DNA from: an uncultured Eubacteriales bacterium
GTDB lineage: Bacteria > Bacillota > Clostridia > Oscillospirales > Acutalibacteraceae
Length of the DNA stretch: 64,000 bases
Reading direction: 5' to 3'
NCBI GenBank assembly: GCA_934647945.1
Contig: CAKUFK010000012.1
Span: 1 to 64,000 of the forward strand
A program made the translations under genes and the position numbers. Below are positions 34,399-43,617 of the stretch, piece by piece. Within the stretch, counting starts at the first letter, position 1. The number at the start of each line of letters is the position of its first letter. Under the pieces are notes generated by a model. That model did not search any database, was not told where the DNA came from, and saw nothing but the letters and a program-made list of their open reading frames with translations.

Positions 34399-35649
34399 AT
34401 GGAAACGCTGGAAACATTGGGCAAACGTGCCAAAGCCGCATCCCGGCTGTTGGCGGGCGCGGGCACGAAACGGAAAAACGCCGCTTTGCTGGCCGTGGCA
34501 CGGGCGTTGGAGGAGCAGAGTCCCGCCATCCTGGCGGCCAATGCCGCCGATGTCGCCGCCGCCAGGGAGGCGGGGATGACCCCGGCCCTGATCGACCGCT
34601 TGTCCCTGACCGCCGCCCGCATCGAGGGCATGGCGGAAGGGGTCCGTCAGACCGCGGCCCTCCCCGATCCGGTCGGGGAGGTGGTGGAGGGATTCCGCCG
34701 TCCAAACGGCCTGCAGATCCGCCGTGAACGGGTGCCCCTCGGTGTGGTAGGTATCATCTATGAGGCCCGGCCGAACGTAACCTCCGACGCCGCCGCCCTT
34801 TGCCTCAAGGCGGGGAACGCAGTGCTCCTGCGGGGAGGCAAGGAGGCGATCCGCGCCAACATCGCGATCGCCGCGGCGATCCGCGACGGTCTTGCTTCCG
34901 AAGGGCTCCCCGCCGATGCGGTGCAGCTGCTTGAGGACACCTCCCGCGAAACCGCTTCAGCCATGATGCGGATGAACGAGTATCTCGACGTGCTCATTCC
35001 CCGGGGGGGGGCGGGCCTGATCCGCTCGGTGGTACAGAATGCTACGGTGCCGGTCATCGAAACCGGCACCGGCAACTGCCATATATATGTGGACAAGGAC
35101 GCGGATGTGGCGATGGCGGCGGCCATCGCCGTCAACGCCAAGGTGTCCCGGCCCTCGGTCTGCAACGCGGCCGAAACCTTGCTCGTCCATGCGGATATCG
35201 CTGAAAAGGCGCTGCCCGTCATTGCCGCCGGCATGCAGGAGCATCATGTGGAACTGCGCTGCTGTCCCCGGGCGGCCGCTATCCTGCGGGACATGCAACT
35301 CACGGCCGCCACCGAGGAGGACTGGGCGACCGAGTATCTGGACTATATCCTCGCCGTCCGGGTGGTGGATTCGCTCGAGGACGCGATGACCCATATCGCG
35401 CAGTACGGCACCGGCCACAGTGAATGCATCGTCACCGACAGCGCGCGGGCAGCCGAGGCCTTCCTTGACCAAGTGGACGCTGCCGCCGTTTATCTCAACG
35501 CCTCTACCCGCTTTACGGACGGTGCCGAATTCGGGCTGGGCGCGGAGATCGGCATCTCTACCCAAAAGCTCCATTCCCGCGGACCGATGGGGCTGCGGGA
35601 GTTGACCACCACCAAGTACATCGTTGTTGGAAACGGACAAATCCGCTGA
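34399..35649 (+). CDS. proA: Glutamate-5-semialdehyde dehydrogenase
   Basis: A 416-residue aldehyde dehydrogenase that reduces glutamyl phosphate in proline synthesis. Seen are VPLGVVGIIYEARPNVTSDA, LRGGKEAIRAN, PVIETGTGNCHIYVD and the catalytic Cys in SRPSVCNAAETLLVH. ATG 34399 has AAAGGA upstream; ATG 34378 lacks a site. It functions with ProB upstream. Confidence 0.95.
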   Translation: METLETLGKRAKAASRLLAGAGTKRKNAALLAVARALEEQSPAILAANAADVAAAREAGMTPALIDRLSLTAARIEGMAEGVRQTAALPDPVGEVVEGFRRPNGLQIRRERVPLGVVGIIYEARPNVTSDAAALCLKAGNAVLLRGGKEAIRANIAIAAAIRDGLASEGLPADAVQLLEDTSRETASAMMRMNEYLDVLIPRGGAGLIRSVVQNATVPVIETGTGNCHIYVDKDADVAMAAAIAVNAKVSRPSVCNAAETLLVHADIAEKALPVIAAGMQEHHVELRCCPRAAAILRDMQLTAATEEDWATEYLDYILAVRVVDSLEDAMTHIAQYGTGHSECIVTDSARAAEAFLDQVDAAAVYLNASTRFTDGAEFGLGAEIGISTQKLHSRGPMGLRELTTTKYIVVGNGQIR

Positions 35650-35664
35650 AAGGGAGGCCACCCC

Positions 35665-36720
35665 ATGAGCGATTGGAAACGGGTTGAAAACCCGGCCCCG
35701 GACGGCCGGAGCAAGCCGGCTTCGGCTACACCCCCTGAAAAGCCCGCGCAAAACCCACCCCGGCCCGCTGCCTCCGCCGTACCGGCACGCCGCGAACCTT
35801 CTCCTGCTTCTTCCCGGGAAACGGATTCCGTGCAGGGACTGCCCAGCATGCCGGCGGAGAGCCTTTTCGGGCAGGAAGAGGTTTTGCCGGCAGCGGCTCC
35901 CGAAAAACCGGAGTACCCGGCCGAAGAGCCGGGCGGCAGCGATGGGATTGTCGCGCTTTCTGCTGGGCTGTCCATGCCGGAAACGGATGGGAATGAGCCC
36001 ATCCGTTCCCCCCGCTACACCAAACACGGGCGCCGGAAAGGGCGGTTGTGGTATGCGGCACCGCTGGGCTTCCTGGTGCTGGTGCTGGCGGTGGTAGGGG
36101 TGGTATCCCTGATTCTCACCGGGATCAATGCCATCCAAAAAGCCCAAGACGACACGGAGCTGCGCAAGGAACTGAACGATTTTCTGCTCCCCGTCATGCA
36201 GTACTGCCCTTCCCCCTTCACCGCTGTCAATGACGAGCAGCAGGATGCCCTGCTCCTGGCGGCGATCTGGCGGATCACCACGGCGGAACAGGTGCGTCAG
36301 TACCGTGAGGACGATACAAACAGCCTCTATCCCGAGGACGAGGAATATCGGATGATGATTCCGATCGAAGAGATCGAGGCCTCTTACCGGTATCTGTATG
36401 GACCCGATGCCGTGCCTAATCATCACAACATCGAAGAGGAGAGCCAGGGCTTCGCCTTCGAGTACGATCCCGATAATGCGTGTTATCATGTGCCCTTTAC
36501 AACGGTCTCGGCCAATTATGTCCCGGTTTTGGACACCCTGAAGCGTCGAAAAGACACCGTGACCGTCCGGGTGGCGTATGTTTCCAATAAAGACGTGGCA
36601 ATGGATGACTACGGCAATGAGATCCCCCCCACCCCCGACCAGGCTACCTACACCCAGATTTACACCGTCGTGAAAACGGCGGACGGCTGGGCACTGACCT
36701 CGATTGCACAGGAAACCTGA
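35665..36720 (+). CDS. Single-pass membrane protein with Pro-rich N-terminus
   Basis: A 351-residue protein: residues 1-125 are Pro/Ala/Glu-rich and probably cytoplasmic, a basic patch (KHGRRKGR) precedes one helix (YAAPLGFLVLVLAVVGVVSLIL, about 130-151), and ~200 residues lie outside. The outer part (LLPVMQYCPSPFTAVNDEQ) looks folded but matches no family I know. Site AAAGGGAGG precedes ATG 35665. It starts 15 bases after proA and may share its message; a terminator follows. Confidence 0.72.
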   Translation: MSDWKRVENPAPDGRSKPASATPPEKPAQNPPRPAASAVPARREPSPASSRETDSVQGLPSMPAESLFGQEEVLPAAAPEKPEYPAEEPGGSDGIVALSAGLSMPETDGNEPIRSPRYTKHGRRKGRLWYAAPLGFLVLVLAVVGVVSLILTGINAIQKAQDDTELRKELNDFLLPVMQYCPSPFTAVNDEQQDALLLAAIWRITTAEQVRQYREDDTNSLYPEDEEYRMMIPIEEIEASYRYLYGPDAVPNHHNIEEESQGFAFEYDPDNACYHVPFTTVSANYVPVLDTLKRRKDTVTVRVAYVSNKDVAMDDYGNEIPPTPDQATYTQIYTVVKTADGWALTSIAQET

Positions 36721-36734
36721 GGGCTACAACGCGA

Positions 36735-36780
36735 GAAACCCGCTCCAGCGGCTGTCTGCCGTTTTGGAGCGGGTTTCTTT
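36735..36780 (+). terminator. Terminator after the membrane protein
   Basis: GAAACCCGCTCCA and TGGAGCGGGTTTC pair over 13 bp, followed by TTT. It lies between convergent genes. Confidence 0.75.
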
Positions 36781-36791
36781 ACTTGTAAAAT

Positions 36792-36956
36792 TCAGGTGTC
36801 CGATTGCCCGGCCTTCTCCAGCCGGTTCAGATGCTCTTTCAAAACCAGATTGATGTACTGTGAAAAGGAACGGTCCTGCTCCTCCGCTAAAGACCGGATC
36901 CTGTCGATGAGGTCGCCGTCCAGTGTGATGCTGACTTTCTGCTTGAGTGGCCGCAT
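36792..36956 (-). CDS. Ribbon-helix-helix (CopG-like) DNA-binding protein
   Basis: A 54-residue protein with a beta-strand (KQKVSITLDGDLIDRIRSLA) and two helices ending SQYINLVLKEHLNRLEKAG, the ribbon-helix-helix pattern of small repressors and antitoxins. ATG 36956 is chosen because GGGGTGA lies just upstream; ATG 36975-36977 would add seven residues. No toxin gene is visible next to it, though a broken small gene lies upstream on the same strand. Confidence 0.72.
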   Translation of the reverse strand: MRPLKQKVSITLDGDLIDRIRSLAEEQDRSFSQYINLVLKEHLNRLEKAGQSDT

Positions 36957-37250
36957 GTTTTCACCCCATTGTTTCATATGTTATTACATAGTATACTATT
37001 CCATGCGTGAATATATCCGCATTTATTGCAAAGTAGGATAAAGTAACCGTAATAACAAAAACAATGCCGTAAATTTTTATATTATAAAAATAGTTGTAAA
37101 ATTAGATGGAACATCCCCGCCGGTTTTCTAAAAAAGGATCCCGGCCGGCGGCCGCCATTGCAGATCTCTCCACAACAGGGGCAGCCGGCCGGGTGTATGC
37201 CGGTATCGACATCCGCCGGGGGCGTTTCGGGTTCTTCTGTGGTCACAAAG

Positions 37251-37510
37251 CTACGAAACGTCCTCCATACCAAACGGAATGGCCTGTAGACCTCCGCGGG
37301 CCATACGGGCCATCTGTTTATCCCAGCCGCCCGGATATATCCGGGCGAAAAAGATCCGGTCCCCGATTTCCTCTTCCTTGCCCGGCGGGGGCGCATACTG
37401 TTCCAGCAGTTGCTCTATCAGGCGGTCGACGGGATCCCCTCGTCCCGGATGGCGGCGGGGCTGTTCAGGGGGCGCAGATCACAGAGGGCCATATCGTGGT
37501 ACTCGCTCAT
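37251..37510 (-). pseudogene. Small gene broken by a frameshift, family unknown
   Basis: From ATG 37510, with a strong AGGAGGA site, the reading MSEYHDMALCDLRPLNSP stops at 37418. In the neighbouring frame the code continues as DPVDRLIEQLLEQYAPPPGK and then ARIYPGGWDKQMARMARGG to a TAG at 37251. The join lies near 37435 at GAGGGGATC. Joined, it would encode about 86 residues. I do not recognise the family. Confidence 0.5.
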
Positions 37511-37632
37511 GGAAACATCCTCCTTTTAGTTGGGTTTCAGAGAGTAAGACGGCGGACGGGGCCAATGTGTCCATTCCCTGATGAAAAAAACCGGATGCTG
37601 CGGCATCCGGTTTCGATGATATGATAGTACGC

Positions 37633-38742
37633 TTACGCCTCCTGGGCCGGCCGCCGGTTAATCAAGACAGCCACTGTCAGGGAAATCGCCGCCGCACCGA
37701 TGAACAGCCAGGGAAGAGCGGTGTTCCCGGTTTTGGGCGATCCGGCAGGATCAGAGCCCTGCGGGAGATCCGCGAGAGGGGTTTCTTCATCATCGATGAT
37801 CTCCAGGTCGGGCACCGTCGTGGTCGTGGTGGGCTCACCCGTCGTCGTGGTGGGCTCACCCGTCGTCGTGGTAGGCTCGCTCGTCGTCGTCGTAGGCACA
37901 CTCGTCGTCGTAGTCGGCTCGCTCGTCGTCGTGGTAGGCTCGCTCGTGGTCGTGGTGGGCACACTCGTCGTCGTAGTCGGCTCGCTCGTCGTCGTGGTAG
38001 GCTCGCTCGTCGTCGTAGTCGGCTCGCTCGTCGTCGTGGTAGGCTCGCTCGTGGTCGTGGTGGGCACACTCGTCGTCGTAGTCGGCTCGCTCGTCGTCGT
38101 GGTAGGCTCGCTCGTCGTCGTGGTGGGCTCGCTCGTCGTCGTGGGCTCGCTCGTCGTCGTGGTAGGCTCGCTCGTCGTCGTGGTAGGCTCGCCCGTCGTC
38201 GTGGTAGGCTCGCTCGTCGTCGTAGTCGGCTCGCTCGTCGTCGTGGTGGGCTCGCTCGTCGTACCGAAGCCGAACACGAAGTGGCTGACGCTACCCGCAC
38301 CGCCGATGGTCAAATACCAGGTATCTCCCTCCCGGGTGATCCCGTACCGGCCGAAGCTGTTGCCCTTATTCCAGAAAGACGGTTTTTCAAACACACCCGT
38401 TCCGTGATAAAACGCGATATCGGTGTAATTCGACGGATCGTTCTCCCGAAATGCGGCAACTACGTCCCGCTGGACGGTCTCGTCCAGCGGCTCCCGGCTC
38501 CAGATGAGCATATAGGTGGCTTGCTTGATCCCGACGATCCGGATAGTCGTCAGGTCGAGGCGGAAGCTGCCATCCGGAAACTGCTCGGTCAAATCCTCTC
38601 GGTTCAGGACCTCCGGCACATCCCATTTGCTGTAATCCGGAGCCCCCGACGGCGTGAGCGCACCTGCAAACGTAACCAGGCTGCCCAGCAGGAACAGACA
38701 TGTGAGAAGGCAAGGAAGGAGGCGGACGATTCGTTTTGCCAT
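37633..38742 (-). CDS. Secreted surface protein with TTTTSEP repeats and a PxTG-type anchor
   Basis: A 369-residue exported protein. A signal peptide (ALLER-type: basic MAKR start then LLPCLLTCLFLLGSLVTFAGA) is followed by a unique domain at residues ~30-160 without a recognised family. Residues 163-308 are 21 units of S-E-P-T-T-T-T (variants GEP, SVP; one unit has three T), a rigid, probably glycosylatable stalk. The C-terminus has SPKTG (335-339), a hydrophobic helix and a basic tail, the layout of sortase substrates although Leu is replaced. It likely decorates the cell wall. It has its own promoter. Confidence 0.82.
   Translation of the reverse strand: MAKRIVRLLPCLLTCLFLLGSLVTFAGALTPSGAPDYSKWDVPEVLNREDLTEQFPDGSFRLDLTTIRIVGIKQATYMLIWSREPLDETVQRDVVAAFRENDPSNYTDIAFYHGTGVFEKPSFWNKGNSFGRYGITREGDTWYLTIGGAGSVSHFVFGFGTTSEPTTTTSEPTTTTSEPTTTTGEPTTTTSEPTTTTSEPTTTSEPTTTTSEPTTTTSEPTTTTSVPTTTTSEPTTTTSEPTTTTSEPTTTTSEPTTTTSVPTTTTSEPTTTTSEPTTTTSVPTTTTSEPTTTTGEPTTTTGEPTTTTTVPDLEIIDDEETPLADLPQGSDPAGSPKTGNTALPWLFIGAAAISLTVAVLINRRPAQEA
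37819..38256 (-). repeat. 21-bp coding tandem repeats
   Basis: Twenty units of 21 bp and one of 18 bp code for the xEPTTTT repeats of the surface protein. The units differ mainly in third codon positions and in S/G and E/V codons. The unit length keeps the frame, so recombination can change copy number without breaking the gene. Confidence 0.9.
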
Positions 38743-38788
38743 AGAAACAGCACCCTTTCAACCGAAAGTAAACAGTTTTGCTTGACAA

Positions 38789-38816
38789 AATATAGTTTAC
38801 GCCCCGCCGGTCTCAA
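38789..38816 (-). promoter_or_regulatory. Promoter for the surface protein
   Basis: On the minus strand TTGAGA (38816-38811) and TATATT (38794-38789), 16 bases apart, about 45 bases ahead of the start codon. Confidence 0.55.
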
Positions 38817-38916
38817 ACCGGTCACAAATTTAGAAAAATTAGAAATTTTTGAAAAAATATGACCAACTTTTTCCTCAGACAGCCGCATCATCGCGGCGGG
38901 ATCCGACAAGAAACGG

Positions 38917-38945
38917 TTGTGATTCCCGAAAAAATGTGCTATAAT
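38917..38945 (+). promoter_or_regulatory. Promoter for the small membrane protein at 38982
   Basis: TTGTGA (38917-38922) and TATAAT (38940-38945) are 17 bases apart. Confidence 0.6.
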
Positions 38946-38981
38946 CCAGAAAACGCCGTACAGGCGCAAGGGGGGTCCGTT

Positions 38982-39422
38982 ATGCCCACGCTGGTTCCCA
39001 TTCTGGCGGATATTCGTTCCGGGGCCGAGGAGGCTCCGCCGGTTCCCAACACCACCTTCGGTATGCTGTTCGCCTGCTGGGCAATCGTGATCGTGCTGCT
39101 GGCCATGGTCGTCGTATTCATGCGGGCCAAGAAAAAAGATTACGCCCTGGCCGTTCTGCCGCTGACACTGGTACCCTTCGCCCATATTATCAGCGGCGTC
39201 ATATCCCGGTTCCTGGATTCCCTTATCTTCCTGAGCTTCACCCAAATCCGTGTCCTCATCGATCTCACGGCGGCGCTTTTTTCCTGTCTTTTGCTGGGCT
39301 TTTCCTCACGCGGCATCCCCGAGAAACGCAACCGGCGTCTGTTTACCATTTTCTGCGCTGGGTTTACCATCCTGCTGATCTGGGTTCTCGTTTACAATAC
39401 CCTGTCGGCTTCTTCTCTCTAG
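38982..39422 (+). CDS. Uncharacterised four-helix membrane protein
   Basis: A 146-residue protein with hydrophobic helices at ~26-50 (MLFACWAIVIVLLAMVVVF), 56-75, 84-110 and 120-143. Short loops are basic inside (RAKKKD, PEKRNRR). AAGGGGGG precedes ATG 38982, right after a good promoter. No family is recognised. Confidence 0.7.
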   Translation: MPTLVPILADIRSGAEEAPPVPNTTFGMLFACWAIVIVLLAMVVVFMRAKKKDYALAVLPLTLVPFAHIISGVISRFLDSLIFLSFTQIRVLIDLTAALFSCLLLGFSSRGIPEKRNRRLFTIFCAGFTILLIWVLVYNTLSASSL

Positions 39423-39548
39423 CGGCGCGTCAGGCTGACATTGCTGACAATAAAGGAGAAAAAGCGGAGCCCGCTGTGCAGAAAGCCGCAGGGGGTTTGT
39501 GATCCGTGTTTTTTTAGGACATACGTCTCCCAAACCCCTTTTATCAGT

Positions 39549-39585
39549 AAAAATAGCGGAAACACGGTGTGTTTCCGCTATTTTT
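39549..39585 (+). terminator. Terminator after the 38982 gene
   Basis: AAAAATAGCGGAAACAC pairs perfectly over 17 bp with its complement around a three-base loop and ends in TTTTT. Confidence 0.85.
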
Positions 39586-39687
39586 CAGGTGCAGGGGGAT
39601 TCGCGCGGCCACCGGTCCACCGCGAACCGGTGGCCCTGTCCGGCCTCTTGCCCACCGCCTTTTTTATCGGACGCGCATGTCCACGCC

Positions 39688-39716
39688 TTGATTCTCCCGG
39701 CTTTCCGGGGTATAAT
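39688..39716 (+). promoter_or_regulatory. Promoter for alr
   Basis: TTGATT (39688-39693) and TATAAT (39711-39716) are 17 bases apart. Transcription should start near 39723, almost on the ATG at 39726, which supports the GTG 39744 start for the gene. Confidence 0.6.
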
Positions 39717-39743
39717 GGACACACGATGAAAGGGGCCGTTGCC

Positions 39744-40934
39744 GTGTCGGATTTTCTCAAACGTACCTGGGCCGAGATCGATCTCGACGCTCTGCAGGAC
39801 AATTATCGGGCCATTGCTTCCTCCCTTACGGGAAACAGCCGGGTGATGGCTGTGGTCAAGGCAGACGCCTATGGCCACGGGGCCGGGCAGACGGCCCGCA
39901 CCCTCCGGGAGGCCGGAGCCACTTGGTTCGGCGTATCCAATCTGGACGAGGCCATGCAGATCCGGTCGGCCGGTATCACTGAACCTATCCTGATTTTCGC
40001 CTATACCCCCCCTTCTGAGGCGGCGAATCTCGCCCGGCTCGGCATTTCCCAGACCGTACTCAACGGGGAATATGCCACCGAGTTGGACGAGGCCGCCGCC
40101 GCCGCGGGGGTAACGGTACGGATCCACGTCAAAATCGACACCGGCATGTCCCGGGTCGGCCTGCCCTATCACAGCGAGAGACAAGACCGGGCGGTCCTGC
40201 GGGAGATTGAACGGATCTACGCCCTTCCCCATCTCGTCGGCGAAGGGGCTTTCACCCATTTTGCCTCGGCGGATGAGGAGGACGACGGCGGCTATACCCG
40301 GCTGCAGTTTTCGCGGTTTATGGAGGCACTGTCCCTGCTCGAGCAGCGGGGGGTGGCGTTCCCGCTCCGCCATTGCTGCAACAGCGCGGGGCTGATGCGC
40401 TATCCGGACATGCACCTCGATCTGGTGCGGCCGGGCATCATTCTGTACGGCCTCGCTCCGGCCGCCTGGATGCAGGGAATGCTGCCGCTTCGCCCTGCTA
40501 TGGAGCTCAAGACCGTGGTATCCATGGTCAAGTCTGTGCCGGCCGGTACGCCTGTGAGCTATGGGCGGACCTTTACGGCCGCAAAAGATATGCGGCTCGC
40601 CACCGTGCCGGTGGGGTATGCGGACGGTTACGCCCGGGTGCTCTCCAACCGCGCCTATATGCTGCTGTGCGGCAAAAGGGCGCCGGTCGTGGGCCGGGTG
40701 TGCATGGACCAGTGCATGCTGGATGTCACCGCCATCCCCGAGGCGAGGGAAGGCATGACCGTGACGGCCTTCGGAAAAGACGGCGGCGCCGTGCTCCCGG
40801 TGGAGACGCTTGCGGAACTCGGAGGCACCATCCATTATGAGACCATTTGTTTGATCGGCAAGCGGGTCCCCCGGGTGTTTCGCCAAAACGGCGAGATAGC
40901 CGGGCGGCTCAACTATATTCTGCCGGAACGGTAA
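39744..40934 (+). CDS. alr: Alanine racemase
   Basis: A 396-residue fold-type III PLP enzyme that makes D-alanine for peptidoglycan. The start FLKRTWAEIDLDALQDNYRA and the PLP lysine motif VMAVVKADAYGHGA are clear; the catalytic Tyr lies in VSYGRTFTA and GRVCMDQCMLDVT follows. GTG 39744 is chosen because AAAGGGG sits eight bases upstream and the usual family start is here; ATG 39726 is the alternative. Confidence 0.93.
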   Translation: MSDFLKRTWAEIDLDALQDNYRAIASSLTGNSRVMAVVKADAYGHGAGQTARTLREAGATWFGVSNLDEAMQIRSAGITEPILIFAYTPPSEAANLARLGISQTVLNGEYATELDEAAAAAGVTVRIHVKIDTGMSRVGLPYHSERQDRAVLREIERIYALPHLVGEGAFTHFASADEEDDGGYTRLQFSRFMEALSLLEQRGVAFPLRHCCNSAGLMRYPDMHLDLVRPGIILYGLAPAAWMQGMLPLRPAMELKTVVSMVKSVPAGTPVSYGRTFTAAKDMRLATVPVGYADGYARVLSNRAYMLLCGKRAPVVGRVCMDQCMLDVTAIPEAREGMTVTAFGKDGGAVLPVETLAELGGTIHYETICLIGKRVPRVFRQNGEIAGRLNYILPER

Positions 40935-40974
40935 TCCCGGCATCCGGACGTTCAAACAAGGAGGAGGAGGCGGT

Positions 40975-41859
40975 ATGCCCCAATTTGTTCCCACCGTCCC
41001 CCGGCGGGAGATGGCGGTCGACGCCATCGTGACGGTGCATTATTTTGAATACGCCAAAAACTATGTCTTTGAAGGAGAAAAACACGATTTTTGGGAACTG
41101 CTCTACGTGGACAAGGGCGAGGTCGAAGTGATGGCGGACAGCACCGGCTACCGGCTGCGGCAGGGGGACATGATTTTCCATAAACCGGACGAGTTCCACA
41201 ACGTCTTCGCCAACGGCGTGGTCGCCCCCAACCTCGTGGTGGTGTCCTTCGTCTGCCGTTCGGCGGCCATGAGTTATTTCGAGGGCAAGATTCTGCGGCT
41301 GGACGGGGACGAACGGGCACTGCTCTCCCGTTTGGTTGCGGAGGCGCGGGACGCGTTCGCCTCCCCTCTTGACGATCCCCGGACCGTCCAGATGGTCCGG
41401 GCGTCTTCAAGCGCCTTCGGCAGCGAGCAGATGGTGGTTTCCCTCCTCGAGCAGATGCTCATCCGGATGGTCCGCCGGGGGGCTGAGCAGGCGCGGGAGG
41501 TGAAAGTCTCCTCCTCGGTCAAGCGCCGCTCTGACCACGACCTTGCCGAACGGGTGATTGCGTATATGGAGGACAATCTCTGCAGCGGGCTTTCTTTCGC
41601 CCAGGTCTGCCGGTTTTCCGCCCAGAGTGCCACCAACCTCAAAACCATCTTCAAGGCCGCAACCGGCATGGGGGTGATGGAATATTACCGCATGCTCAAA
41701 ATCGAATACGCCAAACGGCTGTTGAGGGAGGGCAGCGGCAACATCACCCAGATCGCCGACCGGCTCGGCTACGCGTCGGTACATTATTTCTCCCGCCACT
41801 TCAAGCAGGCTACCGGCATGACTCCCAGCGAATATACCCAGTCCATCCAGGCCAAATAG
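40975..41859 (+). CDS. AraC-family transcriptional regulator with cupin sensor
   Basis: A 294-residue regulator. The N-terminal cupin-like domain (about 15-100) shows HDFWELLYVDKGEVEVMADS and FHKPDEFHNVFAN. The C-terminal pair of helix-turn-helices is the AraC type (LSFAQVCRFSAQSATNLKTIF and ITQIADRLGYASVHYFSRHF), ending TGMTPSEYTQSI. The effector, probably a sugar-related compound, is unknown and no obvious target operon adjoins it. Confidence 0.9.
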   Translation: MPQFVPTVPRREMAVDAIVTVHYFEYAKNYVFEGEKHDFWELLYVDKGEVEVMADSTGYRLRQGDMIFHKPDEFHNVFANGVVAPNLVVVSFVCRSAAMSYFEGKILRLDGDERALLSRLVAEARDAFASPLDDPRTVQMVRASSSAFGSEQMVVSLLEQMLIRMVRRGAEQAREVKVSSSVKRRSDHDLAERVIAYMEDNLCSGLSFAQVCRFSAQSATNLKTIFKAATGMGVMEYYRMLKIEYAKRLLREGSGNITQIADRLGYASVHYFSRHFKQATGMTPSEYTQSIQAK

Positions 41860-41905
41860 CATGGCGGCAGATGACGGAAAACGGCTCGGGCCATGAAGCC
41901 CGTCC

Positions 41906-41932
41906 AGCGTGCCGAACTTTTTTCGGCACGCT
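41906..41932 (+). terminator. Hairpin after the AraC gene
   Basis: AGCGTGCCGAA and TTCGGCACGCT form an 11-bp stem with a CTTTT loop. No T-run follows, so terminator function is uncertain. Confidence 0.45.
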
Positions 41933-42094
41933 GCCGGACAAAGGCCATCAGACCGCGGCGCCTCGCAAGTTCGGCCTGCTCTCTTTGTCCCCCACCAGTT
42001 ATAAATGCATTCATGCCCTCTTGTCGCTTAAACGGTTAAATAGCACTTGGCCGTAGTGTCAATTTTTCAAATTTTCCCCTCTTTTTGAACAAAC

Positions 42095-42132
42095 GGAGGG
42101 CGGCGGACAGATCTGTCCGCCGCCCTCCGTTT
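42095..42132. terminator. Perfect-palindrome bidirectional terminator
   Basis: A 34-base perfect palindrome, GGAGGGCGGCGGACAGA and its complement, is flanked by AAAC on one side and GTTTT on the other. It separates the AraC gene from the convergent recA-recX-rimO operon. Confidence 0.8.
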
Positions 42133-42243
42133 TGGTTTATCCCGGTGAAAATGCCGGGGAGATTCTCCCGAGTCGAAACCGGCTCTGGTCATGGGATCAT
42201 CGGCGGCTGTCGAGCAGAGGCCCCGCCGCGTCGATTTCCGGTG

Positions 42244-43578
42244 TCAAACCCGCTCGCCCAGCAGATCCCAGTCGAGGCAATCGGTAATCCGTACCCGGAT
42301 CAGATCCCCAGGGGCCACGCGGGTTTTCGTCGTAAAAAAGACCTTGCCGTCGATGTCGGGCGCGTCCGCTGCGCTCCGGCCGAACCAGCATTCCGCGTAC
42401 CGGTCGAAGCTTTCGACCAACACATCCAGGGTTTTCCCCAACTGCGCCTGGTTATACGCATCGGCGATCCGCTCCTGCGTCTGCATGACGATATCCCGGC
42501 GGCGGCTTTTGACCGTCTCCGGAATCTGCCCCGGCATCGAGGCCGCCGGCGTCCCCTCTTCGCTGGAAAAAGCAAAACAGCCGAGCCGCTCAAAGCGGAG
42601 TTCCTTGATAAAGGCGCACAGCTCCTCAAAATCCGCCTCCGTTTCTCCCGGAAAGCCGACGAGGATAGTGGTGCGCAGAACCACTCCCGGGAGCGCCTCC
42701 CGGATTCGGCCGAACAGCGCTGTCAAACTCTCCCGATCGCCCGGGCGGTTCATCGCGCGCAGAACCCGGCCGCTGCAATGCTGCAGCGGCACATCGAGAT
42801 ACCGCAAAACCTTGGGCTGCCGCCGCATGACGGAGAGCAGCTCGTCGGTAATATGTTCCGGATAACAGTAGAGCAGCCGGATCCAACGCAGGCCATCCAC
42901 GGCGCACAGCCGCTCCAACAGCTCGGGAAGCAGGGAACGGCCGGCGAGATCCTGTCCATACATGGTCGTGTCCTGCGCCACCAGAACCAGCTCCCGGACA
43001 CCTTGTGCGGCCAGCCCCTCCGCCTCCCGGACAAGGGCGTCCATCTCACGGCTGCGCAAATCGCCCCGGATCAGCGGAATCGCACAATAGGCGCAGCGGT
43101 TGTTGCAGCCGTCCGCGATCCGCATATAGGCAAAAAAGGAGGGGGTGGTGAGCAGGCGGGGGCCATCCAGCACCCACCGGCAACGGTCGGGGAAGGATAC
43201 GGCTTTGCCGCCGGAGAGGACGGTATCCACCGCCTCCACGATATCCGCGTTGGCGCCCAGTCCCAGCACGCCGTCGCATTCGGGCAGCTCCCGGGCCAAT
43301 TCGTCCTGATACCGCTGGGCCAGGCAACCGGTGACGACGATGCCCCGGATCTGGCCTTCCTTTTTCAGCTGGGCGAACTCCAGAATATTGTCGATGGCTT
43401 CCTTTTTCGCATCCTCGATAAACCCGCAGGTATTGACCACCACCACGTCCGCGAGGCCGCTTTCCGCCGTGATCTCATAGCCCGCGTCCCGCAGCCGGGC
43501 CAGCATCAGCTCGGCGTCCATCTGGTTTTTCGGGCAGCCCAGAGACACCATGCCCACCTTGCCCGCTCGTTTTGCCAT
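42244..43578 (-). CDS. rimO: Ribosomal protein S12 methylthiotransferase RimO
   Basis: A 444-residue radical-SAM methylthiotransferase that modifies Asp of ribosomal protein S12. The UPF0004 domain opens MVSLGCPKNQMDAELML with its cluster cysteines (NTCGF, TGCLAQRY), the radical-SAM CxxxCxxC is CNNRCAYCAIP, and a TRAM domain ends the protein. It is the last gene of the recA-recX-rimO operon on the minus strand. Confidence 0.94.
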   Translation of the reverse strand: MAKRAGKVGMVSLGCPKNQMDAELMLARLRDAGYEITAESGLADVVVVNTCGFIEDAKKEAIDNILEFAQLKKEGQIRGIVVTGCLAQRYQDELARELPECDGVLGLGANADIVEAVDTVLSGGKAVSFPDRCRWVLDGPRLLTTPSFFAYMRIADGCNNRCAYCAIPLIRGDLRSREMDALVREAEGLAAQGVRELVLVAQDTTMYGQDLAGRSLLPELLERLCAVDGLRWIRLLYCYPEHITDELLSVMRRQPKVLRYLDVPLQHCSGRVLRAMNRPGDRESLTALFGRIREALPGVVLRTTILVGFPGETEADFEELCAFIKELRFERLGCFAFSSEEGTPAASMPGQIPETVKSRRRDIVMQTQERIADAYNQAQLGKTLDVLVESFDRYAECWFGRSAADAPDIDGKVFFTTKTRVAPGDLIRVRITDCLDWDLLGERV

Positions 43579-43617
43579 GTGTTTGTCCGCCTTTCCCCCG
43601 GCGGCAGCCGGGACCGG

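Noticed and set aside
37082..37396. A 104-codon minus-strand frame with CPCCGEIC
   Set aside because: It overlaps the better-supported frameshifted gene that has a strong ribosome site; the composition is not protein-like at its start.
37819..38256. CRISPR-like regular repeats
   Set aside because: The 21-bp units are contiguous without spacers and encode the TTTTSEP stalk in frame.
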